The notes under the pieces: model-generated
Told to the model about the DNA's origin: nothing
Database searches by the model: none
What the model saw: only the letters and a program-made list of their open reading frames with translations
Made by a program: the position numbers and the translations under genes
From: an uncultured Opitutales bacterium
GTDB taxonomy: Bacteria > Verrucomicrobiota > Verrucomicrobiia > Opitutales > UBA953
Length of the DNA: 19,793 nt
Direction of reading: 5' to 3'
NCBI GenBank assembly: GCA_934675585.1
Contig: CAKUQY010000031.1
Coordinates: 1 to 19,793 of the forward strand
Part shown: positions 1 to 8,017 of the stretch, in pieces
How positions within the stretch are numbered: position 1 is the stretch's first letter
Layout of the letters: each line of letters begins with the position of its first letter

Positions 1-79
1 CCAAAAAAATACTCCTAACAAAACCTAATACTACCTATGAAACCTAAGGTGCCTCAAAAAAATTAAGGCGAGAAAAATG

Positions 80-108
80 TTTAAACAAAACAGCGCTTGT
101 ATTATAAT
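80..108 (+). promoter_or_regulatory. Sigma-70-like promoter of the secreted multidomain gene
   Basis: TTTAAA at 80-85, a 17-base spacer, and a perfect TATAAT at 103-108. The start codon is at 118, only 9 bases after the -10 box, so the predicted transcript start near 115 leaves almost no leader. No Shine-Dalgarno sequence is present. The rest of 1-117 holds CCTA-rich sequence with no gene that I can support. Confidence 0.5.
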
Positions 109-117
109 TGAATTTAT

Positions 118-3100
118 ATGAAACCTTCAATTTGTCTATTGTCTTTGTCATTAATTCCTTTTGTCGCGAACGCCCAGCAGGCGGTACTTTATGTCGGTAG
201 CGATTGGTGCGCCGCGGGAACGTCCGTCGAGAAAATCTGGTCGAGCGATTCCTTCAAAAAATCCGTTCCCGTTGAAATGGTGCTTTATGATTTGCCAGAA
301 AATGAAACGGAAGCGAGCCGAGCAAATTTGAAATCGCTTGAGAAATTTCGCGTTCCCGTGGACGCGTTTCCCGCTCTTGCTTATTTCGACAAAGAAGGTC
401 GCTGCGTTTTCAAAAAAGAAGCGTTGCCGTTTGATATTTCGCGGGAACGCCTTTTGTCGTTGATTGCGCAGGGAGAAAAAAATGCCGAAAAATTGAAGTC
501 GTTGCTTGCGGAAAATACGCCGGAATCTTGCGCGGCGGCGATTTTGCTGACGCTCGACGGTTTCGGCGTTGAGAATTCCCGGCGCGACAACGCGATGAAA
601 GTTGCTTGGGATAAATTGTCAATTCTCGACAAAAACGATGAAAGTGGCTGGCGTTTCGCGCTGACGTTCGATCCGTATTCAAGCGTTTACAAGGTGCAAG
701 ATTTTGCGAAAGACAAAAAATATGCGGAAGGTGAGGCGTTTATAAAATCGCTTGAAACGGAAAATAATTTGCGCCACGCTTCGACGAATCAAAAACAGGG
801 AATTAAACTTTTTTATTACGTGCTTTACAAAGACGTTCCCGCGCGTGCGGAATTCTGTCGGGAAATTTTGCGCGAGGTCGCCGCGATGGATGCGAATACT
901 TTTTACGGCGTTGCCGCGCGCGGACTTTTGGCGGAATTGGGAGAGGGCGCGCGCCCGACGCATACTGTTCCCGCCGAACTTTCTTTGGATTTGAAAAAAC
1001 GCGCGACGCTTGCGGGAACGCCGAATTATTCCGTTCCCGCGAACACGAAAGACGCGAAAAAATATCCTGCTGTTTTTAAATTTGCGCGCTCGGTGTTTTC
1101 GCAAAAAATATTAGACGAAATCGCTTCCCGCGAAGGCGGCAGAGCGTTTTTGGACAGATTTTTCAACGATGGCGTTTGGCTTGAAAACTTTTTTTCGAGC
1201 GGTCCCGCCAAAGGCGATTGGGAAAAAGCACTTGCGGCGCTCGATACGCTTTGTGCCAACGTTCCCGTAAAAACGGCGGCGGACAAAAAATGGGCAACCG
1301 CGATGGCGCTTAACGCGGCAGATTTTGACATGCTCGCCTGCGTTCGGCTTTTGGAGGCGACGCAATGGGCGCGCAGCAAAAAATTATTCGCTAAAAACGC
1401 TGACGCGCAAACGGTCGCGATGATGCGCTATGTGATGTCGCCAGGGCAGATTTCCGGCGAAGACATGCTGTTTTTGAGCAAAAAATATAACGTGCGCCCC
1501 CGCGATTATTCGGGAACGTGCTGGAAAGTCGCCTATCGTTTGCACAACTTTTTCGGCGATTCCGTTCAGGGACCGAAATATTATACGCCTTGGGGCGACG
1601 CTTGGGCGCGGCAGGAACGCGCGCTTTACGTGGGCGCAGTTTGTGGCGGACTTTCTTATTTTGGCTCGGCGGCGGCAAAAGCCCATGGCGTTCCCAGCGT
1701 TCCCGGCGGGCAGCCTGGACATTGCGCGTATTCGCTTTGGAGTCCTACCGAAAATCGCTGGTGGATTTGCTACAACGTCAACCGATACACGGGAACGCAT
1801 TTTAATCTCTACGGTTTTAGCTACCAATTCTTAGATATGCAAACCGAGGCGTTTAACGTTCCCGCGAGCGAGCGTTTAGCGTCGATGCGTGCGCTTTGGG
1901 AAGCGCAAGTTCTCGCGAAAAATAGCGTTCCTGTGAAAGTTACACGTGGTGAAAAAATGGATTGCACGGTTTACGACACTTGGCGTTCCCGCAATTTGCC
2001 GTCCGCGAATCCCGAAAAATGGAAATCGCTCAAACAAAAGCGCGTTGATAAAAACGTGAGCGATTTTAGCGTTGAGCAAGACGGCAAACGCGATTTTGTT
2101 TTGCTGAAATGGAACGGCGTTTACAATGCCGAAGCGGACACGACGGCGACATTTTCGCTCGCGAGCGACGACGGTTCACGCTTGCTCGTTAATGGAAAAG
2201 TAGTCATCAACAACGATGGTTGCCACGATTTGAGCCAAGTACGCACGGGAACGGCAACGCTCAAAAAAGGTGAAAATCAGTTTGAGCTGCAATATTTTAA
2301 CAATACCGAGGGAACGGGCCTCGAGCTGAAATTGCTGAACACGGGAACGTATTTTTCGCCAGCGATTGCAAATCTGTTTGAAAAAGCGACCGAAATTTCT
2401 CCCGCGAATTACGACGCTTGGCTCGCTTACGAAAATTATCTCGCAACGGCAAGCGCTCCCGCGGACATTTGGAAAAAATTCGCGATGGCTTGCGCGCGCG
2501 GGCTTTCGAGCCATTTGCAGGTCGTTTGGGAATTGCTCGAAAAAAATGCCGTTCCCGCGATAAAATCCGCGTCAACGCCAGACGCATTTGTCGATTTTTT
2601 GTGTTCCCTGCATAAAATTATTCGCCAAAGCGAGCGTCCAACAAGCGAATTTTGCGATTATTCTGTTATTTTGTCGCGTCATTTCGATTTGATCGACAAA
2701 ATGGATTTCGACCAGCAAAAGCGGTTGTTTGCGGCGATGCTCGAAGGGCAATACGGCACGCAACAGGCGTTTGCCGAAACGGTGCAGTGGGGCGGAAAAA
2801 CATTTTTGGGAAATGAAAAAACGTCGCAGATTTACGTCGAAACACTTAGTAATTTGCTCAAATCGAAAGGAGCAAAAGCCGGCGATAACGTTGAAAATTA
2901 TGTGAAAAATTCGATTCTTGAAGCGTCGCAGGCGGACAATATGGAAGCGTTTAAATCGCTCACGCAGCTTGTGCGTTCGCTCGCTCCCGCCCAAAACCGC
3001 GCGCCGCAGAACATTGATTTCACCGATTTGCCGTTGCTTTCGGCGGATGGAATGTTGCGCATTTCGAGCACTTCGCAGTGGGATCATCCAGCATCTTATC

Positions 3101-3444
3101 TCGACGTCATCGACGGGAAAAGCGCCACGCAAAGTTTTCACACGGGCAAAGAGAAAACTCCGTGGGCGTCGGTGCGCTTGCCTGGCGAAGCGATGGTTGG
3201 CGCTGTTTTCATCGAAAATGTGGCGGGACAAAACAGCGGGCGTTGTTTGCCGTTTAAAATCGAAGTTTCCGAAGACCAAAAAACTTGGACTGCAGTTGGC
3301 GAAAAAATTACCGCGCGCCAAAATGAATACAAAATCACGTTCCCGCCAGTCAAAGCGCGTTACGTTCGCGTGATTCGCGAAGGCGATTCGCCCGACTTTC
3401 TGCATTTTAGAAAGCTGATGGTTTTCGGGAAAAAACTTTATTAA
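118..3444 (+). CDS. Large secreted multidomain protein (thioredoxin-like, transglutaminase-like, PA14, F5/8-C)
   Basis: 1108 aa. Residues 1-19 form a signal peptide with a likely cut after ANA. Residues about 22-115 look like a thioredoxin fold (VLYVGSDWCAAGTSVEKIW), but the usual CxxC is CAAG, so disulfide chemistry is unlikely. Residues about 470-580 resemble a transglutaminase/cysteine-protease-like core, with a Cys in CGGLSYFG near residue 509 and a His in GQPGHCAY near 535. Residues about 635-745 fit a PA14 domain (ATFSLASDDGSRLLVNGKVV), and about 965-1108 fit a discoidin/F5-8-type-C carbohydrate-binding fold (FKIEVSEDQKTWTAVG, ARYVRVIR). The likely role is exported or periplasmic binding or processing of a polysaccharide or glycoprotein; no substrate can be named. 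The gene stands alone between its own promoter and a strong terminator. It carries about 18 copies of the CGGGAACG word, which explain many of its VPA, AGT and RER tripeptides. Confidence 0.85.
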   Translation: MKPSICLLSLSLIPFVANAQQAVLYVGSDWCAAGTSVEKIWSSDSFKKSVPVEMVLYDLPENETEASRANLKSLEKFRVPVDAFPALAYFDKEGRCVFKKEALPFDISRERLLSLIAQGEKNAEKLKSLLAENTPESCAAAILLTLDGFGVENSRRDNAMKVAWDKLSILDKNDESGWRFALTFDPYSSVYKVQDFAKDKKYAEGEAFIKSLETENNLRHASTNQKQGIKLFYYVLYKDVPARAEFCREILREVAAMDANTFYGVAARGLLAELGEGARPTHTVPAELSLDLKKRATLAGTPNYSVPANTKDAKKYPAVFKFARSVFSQKILDEIASREGGRAFLDRFFNDGVWLENFFSSGPAKGDWEKALAALDTLCANVPVKTAADKKWATAMALNAADFDMLACVRLLEATQWARSKKLFAKNADAQTVAMMRYVMSPGQISGEDMLFLSKKYNVRPRDYSGTCWKVAYRLHNFFGDSVQGPKYYTPWGDAWARQERALYVGAVCGGLSYFGSAAAKAHGVPSVPGGQPGHCAYSLWSPTENRWWICYNVNRYTGTHFNLYGFSYQFLDMQTEAFNVPASERLASMRALWEAQVLAKNSVPVKVTRGEKMDCTVYDTWRSRNLPSANPEKWKSLKQKRVDKNVSDFSVEQDGKRDFVLLKWNGVYNAEADTTATFSLASDDGSRLLVNGKVVINNDGCHDLSQVRTGTATLKKGENQFELQYFNNTEGTGLELKLLNTGTYFSPAIANLFEKATEISPANYDAWLAYENYLATASAPADIWKKFAMACARGLSSHLQVVWELLEKNAVPAIKSASTPDAFVDFLCSLHKIIRQSERPTSEFCDYSVILSRHFDLIDKMDFDQQKRLFAAMLEGQYGTQQAFAETVQWGGKTFLGNEKTSQIYVETLSNLLKSKGAKAGDNVENYVKNSILEASQADNMEAFKSLTQLVRSLAPAQNRAPQNIDFTDLPLLSADGMLRISSTSQWDHPASYLDVIDGKSATQSFHTGKEKTPWASVRLPGEAMVGAVFIENVAGQNSGRCLPFKIEVSEDQKTWTAVGEKITARQNEYKITFPPVKARYVRVIREGDSPDFLHFRKLMVFGKKLY

Positions 3445-3462
3445 ATCGCGTTCCCGCAAAAC

Positions 3463-3504
3463 AAAAAATCCGTTCCCGTGAAGCTGGCGGGAACGGATTT
3501 TTTT
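3463..3504. terminator. Bidirectional intrinsic terminator built from an inverted CGTTCCCG pair
   Basis: A perfect 10-bp stem TCCGTTCCCG (3469-3478) pairs with CGGGAACGGA (3488-3497) around a 9-base loop. Six A residues precede it and seven T residues follow, so it can work on both strands. It sits between the convergent gene at 118-3444 and aroQ. A further motif copy is at 3449-3456. Confidence 0.9.
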
Positions 3505-3518
3505 GTGAGATTTAATTT

Positions 3519-3947
3519 TTACTTTGCCAAAAATTGCAGGGCGAGCGAATAGCCGCGCAAGCCCAAGCCGCAGATTTGCCCCTTGCAAACGGGCGCGGTG
3601 AGAGAAGTGTGGCGGAATTCTTCGCGCTGGTGAATATTGGAAATGTGGACTTCGATAACGGGAATCGCCGTTCCCGCGATACAGTCGCGCAACGCGATGC
3701 TCGTGTGCGTGTATGCGCCAGGATTGAAAACGATTCCCGCGACGCCTTCGTTTGTCCAGCGGTAAATCGTGTCGATCAGTTCGCCTTCGGTGTTGGACTG
3801 CGCGCAGACGAGTTCAACGCCGAGTATTTTCGCCTCTTCGGCGAGTTGTTTTTCGAGCTGTTCAAGCGTAGTCGAGCCGTAAATTTCGGGTTCGCGTTTA
3901 CCGAGCCAGTTGAGGTTGGGACCGTTGAGAATTGCGATTTTTTTCAT
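3519..3947 (-). CDS. aroQ: 3-dehydroquinate dehydratase, type II
   Basis: 142 aa, normal length for the family. It catalyses the third step of the shikimate pathway, dehydration of 3-dehydroquinate to 3-dehydroshikimate, in the cytoplasm. Family motifs are intact: ILNGPNLNWLGKREPEIYG near the N-terminus, with the catalytic Arg18 and Tyr23; NPGAYTHTS in the middle; and EVHISNIHQREEFRHTS, which carries the catalytic His and substrate-binding residues. The gene starts 30 bases after the stop of ychF on the same strand, so the two are likely co-transcribed. Transcription ends at the shared hairpin at 3463-3504. One CGTTCCCG copy lies inside the gene at 3669 and another in the short gap to ychF at 3960. 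Confidence 0.96.
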   Translation of the reverse strand: MKKIAILNGPNLNWLGKREPEIYGSTTLEQLEKQLAEEAKILGVELVCAQSNTEGELIDTIYRWTNEGVAGIVFNPGAYTHTSIALRDCIAGTAIPVIEVHISNIHQREEFRHTSLTAPVCKGQICGLGLRGYSLALQFLAK

Positions 3948-3977
3948 TTGGTTTTTGGGCGTTCCCGCCGTTGAAAA

Positions 3978-5081
3978 TTAGTTGTTGAAACGGAAAACGG
4001 CAACGTCGCCGTCTTGGAAAATGTAGTCTTTGCCTTCAAGACGATATTTGCCGACTTCGCGCGCTGCGGCGACAGAGCCCGCCGTTACGAGATCAGAGCA
4101 GGAAATAACGTCCGCTTTGATGAAGCCTTTTTCAAAGTCCGTGTGAATGACACCCGCGCATTGTGGTGCCGTCATGCCTTTTTTGAAAGTCCAAGCGCGC
4201 ACTTCCTTTTCTCCCGCGGTAAAGTATGAAGCGAGCCCAAGCAAATCGTAGGAAAGGCGAATCAATTGCGAAACGCCAGAATCCGTCACTCCGAGTTCTT
4301 GGAGAAATTCCGCGCCTTCTTCGGGCGAAAGCTCGCAAAGTTCCGCTTCGACTTGCGCGCAGATAACGCAGACGCGCGCGTCGTGATTGTCGGCAACGTA
4401 TTTTTTGACGGCTTGCACATACGCGTTCCCGTCGGGATTTGCAAGTGTGGTTTCATCGACATTGCACGCGTAAAGCACAGGCTTGACCGAAAGAAGTGAA
4501 AAGAATTTTATACGGGAACGCTCGTCGTCGTTCATGGGCAGCGACGCCGCAGTTTTGCCTTCGTTGAGGTGCGGAATGAGACGTTCGAGCAGGGCGATAT
4601 TGGCTACCGCGTCTTTGTCTTGGCCGCGCGCTTTTTTGACGTTGCGTTCGAGCTGCTGTTCGCAGGATTGTAGGTCTGCGAGCACGAGTTCTGTGTTGAT
4701 GACATCGATGTCGCGCACGGGATCGACTTTGCCCATGTTGTGGATAATGTCGTCGTTGTCAAAACAGCGGACAACGTGGACGATTGCGTCAACTTCGCGA
4801 ATGTTCGCCAAAAACTTGTTCCCGAGTCCTTCGCCTTTGGACGCTCCCGCCACTAAGCCCGCAATATCGACGAATTCGATGACTGCGGGAACGACAACTT
4901 GTGTTTTGGCGATTTTGCGCAACTGCTCAAGTCGTTCATCGGGAACTTCGACGATGCCGACGTTGGGCTCGATGGTGCAAAATGGGTAATTCGCCGCTTC
5001 CGCTTTGCGGGAACGGGTGAGCGCGTTAAAAAGTGTACTTTTGCCAACATTCGGCAAACCGACAATACCTACTTGTAACAT
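3978..5081 (-). CDS. ychF: Ribosome-associated ATPase YchF (Obg family)
   Basis: 367 aa, full length. The P-loop GLPNVGKST lies at residues about 8-16, followed by the Obg-type switch FVDIAGLVAGASKGEGLGNKF. The G4 motif reads NVDE instead of NKxD, the change that gives YchF its preference for ATP over GTP. A coiled-coil insert follows (about 130-160) and a C-terminal TGS domain ends the protein (AWTFKKGMTAPQCAGVIHTDF). In other bacteria it binds ribosomes and affects translation and stress responses. The start ATG at 5079-5081 fits the family start (MLQVGIVGLPNVGKS). It is first of a two-gene unit with aroQ. Despite strong protein conservation it holds about six copies of the CGGGAAC core, so the motif is tolerated in essential genes. 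Confidence 0.97.
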   Translation of the reverse strand: MLQVGIVGLPNVGKSTLFNALTRSRKAEAANYPFCTIEPNVGIVEVPDERLEQLRKIAKTQVVVPAVIEFVDIAGLVAGASKGEGLGNKFLANIREVDAIVHVVRCFDNDDIIHNMGKVDPVRDIDVINTELVLADLQSCEQQLERNVKKARGQDKDAVANIALLERLIPHLNEGKTAASLPMNDDERSRIKFFSLLSVKPVLYACNVDETTLANPDGNAYVQAVKKYVADNHDARVCVICAQVEAELCELSPEEGAEFLQELGVTDSGVSQLIRLSYDLLGLASYFTAGEKEVRAWTFKKGMTAPQCAGVIHTDFEKGFIKADVISCSDLVTAGSVAAAREVGKYRLEGKDYIFQDGDVAVFRFNN

Positions 5082-5128
5082 TTTTAATTAAAAAGCGAAT
5101 GATAATCTTGAAATAAACTATTTAAACC

Positions 5129-5157
5129 ATTTTATCGTTCCCGCGGCGAAAAGTAAA
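5129..5157 (-). promoter_or_regulatory. Possible promoter of ychF-aroQ, with a CGGGAACG copy in its spacer
   Basis: On the minus strand TTTACT (5152-5157) and TAAAAT (5129-5134) are 17 bases apart. The spacer contains the iterated word at 5136-5143. The leader to ychF would be about 40 bases. An alternative weak -10, TATCAT, lies at 5099-5104. The match is moderate only. Confidence 0.35.
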
Positions 5158-5239
5158 TTGCATTCTCGAAGACTGCGAAATTCTCAGAGTTTTTGAGAAA
5201 ATTTATTGCAGTATTTTATTATTGTAAAAAATTCTTGCG

Positions 5240-5268
5240 TTGAGATCTTGTTTTTGTTAAACTATAAA
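5240..5268 (+). promoter_or_regulatory. Promoter of the type I restriction-modification cluster
   Basis: TTGAGA (5240-5245), a 17-base spacer and TATAAA (5263-5268) make a strong sigma-70-type match. An overlapping alternative is TTGCGT (5235-5240) with TAAACT (5258-5263), also spaced 17. Either is only 2-7 bases from the GTG at 5271, so the mRNA would be leaderless, or the first gene starts slightly later than annotated, for example at TTG 5283. Confidence 0.55.
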
Positions 5269-5270
5269 TT

Positions 5271-5828
5271 GTGAAATTTAAGTTGCTTTCAGATTTATGT
5301 GAAATTCGTTTGGGATATTCATTTCGTTTTCGAGTTGAAGACGATCCTGAAGGCGATGTTTTTGTTTTTCAGCCGCGTAATGTTTTGTCAGATGACAATT
5401 TTATGCCCAAAGTTTTATCGACACAAATCAAAGAGCATCATTTTTTAAAGAGAAATGAAATTCTTTTTACAAATCGCGGAACTTTTAAGTCAAAGATTTT
5501 TTTGGCGGGAACTCGTTCGGTTGCGAGCGGTGGTCTTTTTGTATTGTCGGTAAAGTCAGATTTGGTTTTGCCTTCGTATATTTCGCTTTATCTTGACTCT
5601 TCGCGAGGGCAGCGTGCGTTGGCATCTCGGCAAGAACAAATGAGCGTTCCCGCGATTACTTTAAAACAACTACAATCAATTCCAATTCCAATGATTCCAA
5701 TTTCAAAACAAAAACTTTTATCTCGCTTGTCGGCGTGTCAGGAAAAAATAAATTTTTTAACTCAAAAACTTAACAAACTTAAAAAACAGCGTTTTGACGC
5801 AATTCTCAAAGGAACATTCCATGGCTAA
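5271..5828 (+). CDS. Half-size type I restriction specificity (S) subunit, single target-recognition domain
   Basis: 185 aa, about half the usual 380-450 aa of HsdS. It has one target-recognition domain (opening LLSDLCEIRLGYSFR, ending SVPAITLKQLQSIPIPMIPISKQ) followed by one conserved helical spacer (LLSRLSACQEKINFLTQKLNKLKKQRFDAILKG in part). Such half-subunits can dimerise to replace a two-domain S or can pair with a partner S. The stop codon overlaps the hsdM ATG by 8 bases, so translation is probably coupled. The order S-M is unusual for the first gene of a type I operon that also has a full S downstream. GTG at 5271 is chosen because its product matches the family N-terminus, but the promoter is very close. 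It could also be a remnant of a duplicated S gene. Confidence 0.8.
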   Translation: MKFKLLSDLCEIRLGYSFRFRVEDDPEGDVFVFQPRNVLSDDNFMPKVLSTQIKEHHFLKRNEILFTNRGTFKSKIFLAGTRSVASGGLFVLSVKSDLVLPSYISLYLDSSRGQRALASRQEQMSVPAITLKQLQSIPIPMIPISKQKLLSRLSACQEKINFLTQKLNKLKKQRFDAILKGTFHG

Positions 5829-7317
5829 AATTACACAAGATAATCTCAATAAGATTTTATGGTCTGCGGCAGATTCTTCGCGCGGTACTGTTGATTCTTC
5901 TATTTTTAAGGATTATATCTTAACGTTGCTCTTTTACAAATACATGAGCGATTTGCACAAAGTCGAATATGAAAAATTAAAGCAACGTTACGGGGACGAT
6001 CGCGAAATGATTTTGATGCGTTTGCGGCATAGTCGTTTTGTGTTGCCAGAGGGCGCGAGTTTTTATGAAATTTACGAGCGCCAAGCAGAAGACAATATCG
6101 GTGAACTTTTAAATGTTGCATTGCGCCAAATTGAAGATGCCAACGATGAACGTTTGAGAAATATTTTTAATGTCGATTTTAATGCCGAAAATATTTTAGG
6201 CAAAACTCAAGAACGCAACAAAATGATTCGCAATCTTCTCGGTGATTTTAATCGCGTTGATTTGAGTGAAGTGGGCGACGATATTTTGGGCAATGCTTAC
6301 ATGTATTTGATCGAGCGTTTTGGTTCTGATGCAGGTAAAAAAGGTGGCGAATTTTTCACGCCCAAAGTGCTTGCGCGCTTGCTCGCAAAACTCGTAAACC
6401 CTAAAAGCGGTGATCGTATTTGCGACCCTACTTGCGGCGCGGGCGGATTGCTTTTAATGGCGGGCGAAGAGGTAGGCTCAAATGATTACGCGCTTTACGG
6501 ACAAGAAAAAACGGGCTCAACTTACAATCTTGCGCGCATGAATATGTTTTTGCACAATCAAGATGCCGCGCGCATCGAATGGGGTGACACGCTTAATCAT
6601 CCGTTGTTAGTTGAAAACGATCGATTGATGCGCTTTAATATTGTTGTTGCCAATCCGCCATTTTCGCTCGATAAATGGGGTGAAAAAGGTTTAGAAAACG
6701 ATCAATACAATCGTTTTGAGCGTGGTATGCCACCTGCAAGCAAAGGCGATTATGCGTTTATTTCTCACATGATTGCGACAGCAGAGCCACGCGAAGGGCG
6801 CGTTGCCGTTTTTGTGCCGCACGGCGTTTTGTTTCGTGGTTCATCTGAAGGTCGCATTCGCCAAGCACTCATTCGCGAAAATCTTTTGGACGCGGTGATT
6901 GGTCTGCCCGCGGGACTTTTCCAAACGACAGGCATTCCCGTGGCGATCTTGATTTTTGATCGTTCCCGCGAAGCTGGCGGTGCCAACGAAAATCGCAAAG
7001 ATGTTTTGTTTATCGATGCTAGCCACGAATTTGTTCCCGGCAAAAATCAAAATACTTTGAGTGATGAAATGATTGAAAAAATCGTCAACATTTATCGTTC
7101 CCGCCAAGAAGTTGAAAAATATTCGCACATCGCAACACTTGCAGAAATCGCTGAAAACGATTTCAATCTTAATATCCCGCGCTATGTTGATACCTTTGAA
7201 GAAGAGGAAGAAATCGATTTGCGAGCCGTTAGCGATGAAATCGCAAAAACCGAAAAAGAACTCGCTACCGTTGAAGCCGAAATGAAAAAAGTGTTAGATG
7301 AACTCCTTAAAAAATAA
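5821..7317 (+). CDS. hsdM: Type I restriction-modification DNA methyltransferase, M subunit
   Basis: 498 aa. It methylates adenine at N6 in the bipartite target chosen by the S subunit, protecting host DNA. The HsdM N-terminal helical domain occupies residues about 1-150. SAM-binding motif I is DPTCGAGGLLL near residue 201 and catalytic motif IV is NPPFSLDKWG near residue 278. A C-terminal coiled coil rich in Glu and Lys would contact S. The start at ATG 5821 is preferred: AAAGGA at 5808-5813 lies 7 bases upstream and the product begins MAKITQDNLNKILW as in the family. About 1.1 kb (5829-6960) contains no perfect CGGGAAC copy; three occur in the last 360 bases. This patchiness may mark later acquisition of part of the gene. 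Confidence 0.96.
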   Translation: MAKITQDNLNKILWSAADSSRGTVDSSIFKDYILTLLFYKYMSDLHKVEYEKLKQRYGDDREMILMRLRHSRFVLPEGASFYEIYERQAEDNIGELLNVALRQIEDANDERLRNIFNVDFNAENILGKTQERNKMIRNLLGDFNRVDLSEVGDDILGNAYMYLIERFGSDAGKKGGEFFTPKVLARLLAKLVNPKSGDRICDPTCGAGGLLLMAGEEVGSNDYALYGQEKTGSTYNLARMNMFLHNQDAARIEWGDTLNHPLLVENDRLMRFNIVVANPPFSLDKWGEKGLENDQYNRFERGMPPASKGDYAFISHMIATAEPREGRVAVFVPHGVLFRGSSEGRIRQALIRENLLDAVIGLPAGLFQTTGIPVAILIFDRSREAGGANENRKDVLFIDASHEFVPGKNQNTLSDEMIEKIVNIYRSRQEVEKYSHIATLAEIAENDFNLNIPRYVDTFEEEEEIDLRAVSDEIAKTEKELATVEAEMKKVLDELLKK

Positions 7318-7323
7318 AACGCG

Positions 7324-7995
7324 ATGGACGAATTTCTCCCGCAAAAAGGCAATTACAAAAAGCTGAAATGTTTTCAGCTCGCAGAGGCAATTTATGAAAT
7401 CACATTCTATTTTTGTGAGCATTTTTTGAGGCGCGGAGACCGCACTTGCGACCAAATGCTACAAGCCGCGCGTAGCGGAAAACAAAACATCGCCGAAGGT
7501 AGCGCCGCGGGAACGACCTCAAAAGAAACCGAAATCAAATTGACCAATGTTGCCAAAGCAAGCTTGCAAGAATTGTTGCTCGATTACGAAGATTATTTGG
7601 GTTCCCGCGAACTCGTCCAATGGCAAAAAGGCGACGCGCGTTTAGAAAAAACACGCGCCGTTTTGCGCGAAAACCATCCGCGCGAATTTTATCGTGAAAA
7701 AGCAAAATCGTGGTCGGCGGGAACGCTCGCAAATGTCGCGCTAACCATGATTCACCAATGTGATTATTTGCTTGCGCGCCTCATCGAAAGCCAAAAAAAG
7801 CACTTTCTCCAAGAAGGCGGCTCCCGCGAAGCCATGACACGCGCACGCTTACAATACCGCCAACAACAAAATTTTCAAAATCCTCAGAGATCTCAGAACG
7901 CTCCGACTGCTCCGAGTTCTCGGACAATCACCGTGCGCTGCCCGCACTGCGGGAAAACGATCACCATCAGCGTTCCCGTTGAAAATAACAAATAA
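7324..7995 (+). CDS. Four-helix-bundle protein (S23/avd-like) with a C-terminal CPHC tail, inside the restriction operon
   Basis: 223 aa, starting 6 bases after hsdM. The N-terminal 150 residues fit the four-helix-bundle family related to the 23S rRNA intervening-sequence protein and Avd; the hallmark AARSGKQNIAEGSAAG is at about residues 48-63. The tail has a low-complexity Q/N/P/S stretch (about 175-200) and then VRCPHCGKTITISV, a single CxxC. It resembles family members described as having a four-helix-bundle suffix domain. Its place between M and S suggests a role linked to the system, such as stabilising, modulating or sensing. That role is inference: no catalytic motif is visible. The relatives' rRNA insertions or reverse transcriptase are not present here. 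It has four copies of the iterated word. Confidence 0.75.
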   Translation: MDEFLPQKGNYKKLKCFQLAEAIYEITFYFCEHFLRRGDRTCDQMLQAARSGKQNIAEGSAAGTTSKETEIKLTNVAKASLQELLLDYEDYLGSRELVQWQKGDARLEKTRAVLRENHPREFYREKAKSWSAGTLANVALTMIHQCDYLLARLIESQKKHFLQEGGSREAMTRARLQYRQQQNFQNPQRSQNAPTAPSSRTITVRCPHCGKTITISVPVENNK

Positions 7996-8017
7996 CAATG
8001 AAACAAAATTTAAAACA

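Noticed and set aside
2572..3588. 338-codon open frame on the minus strand under the large secreted gene
   Set aside because: Arg/Phe/His-rich composition with no family likeness; it runs across the terminator and into aroQ. It is a shadow of the real coding frame.
7324..7995. Diversity-generating retroelement accessory protein (Avd)
   Set aside because: The fold is related, but no reverse transcriptase, template repeat or variable repeat is visible in the window.
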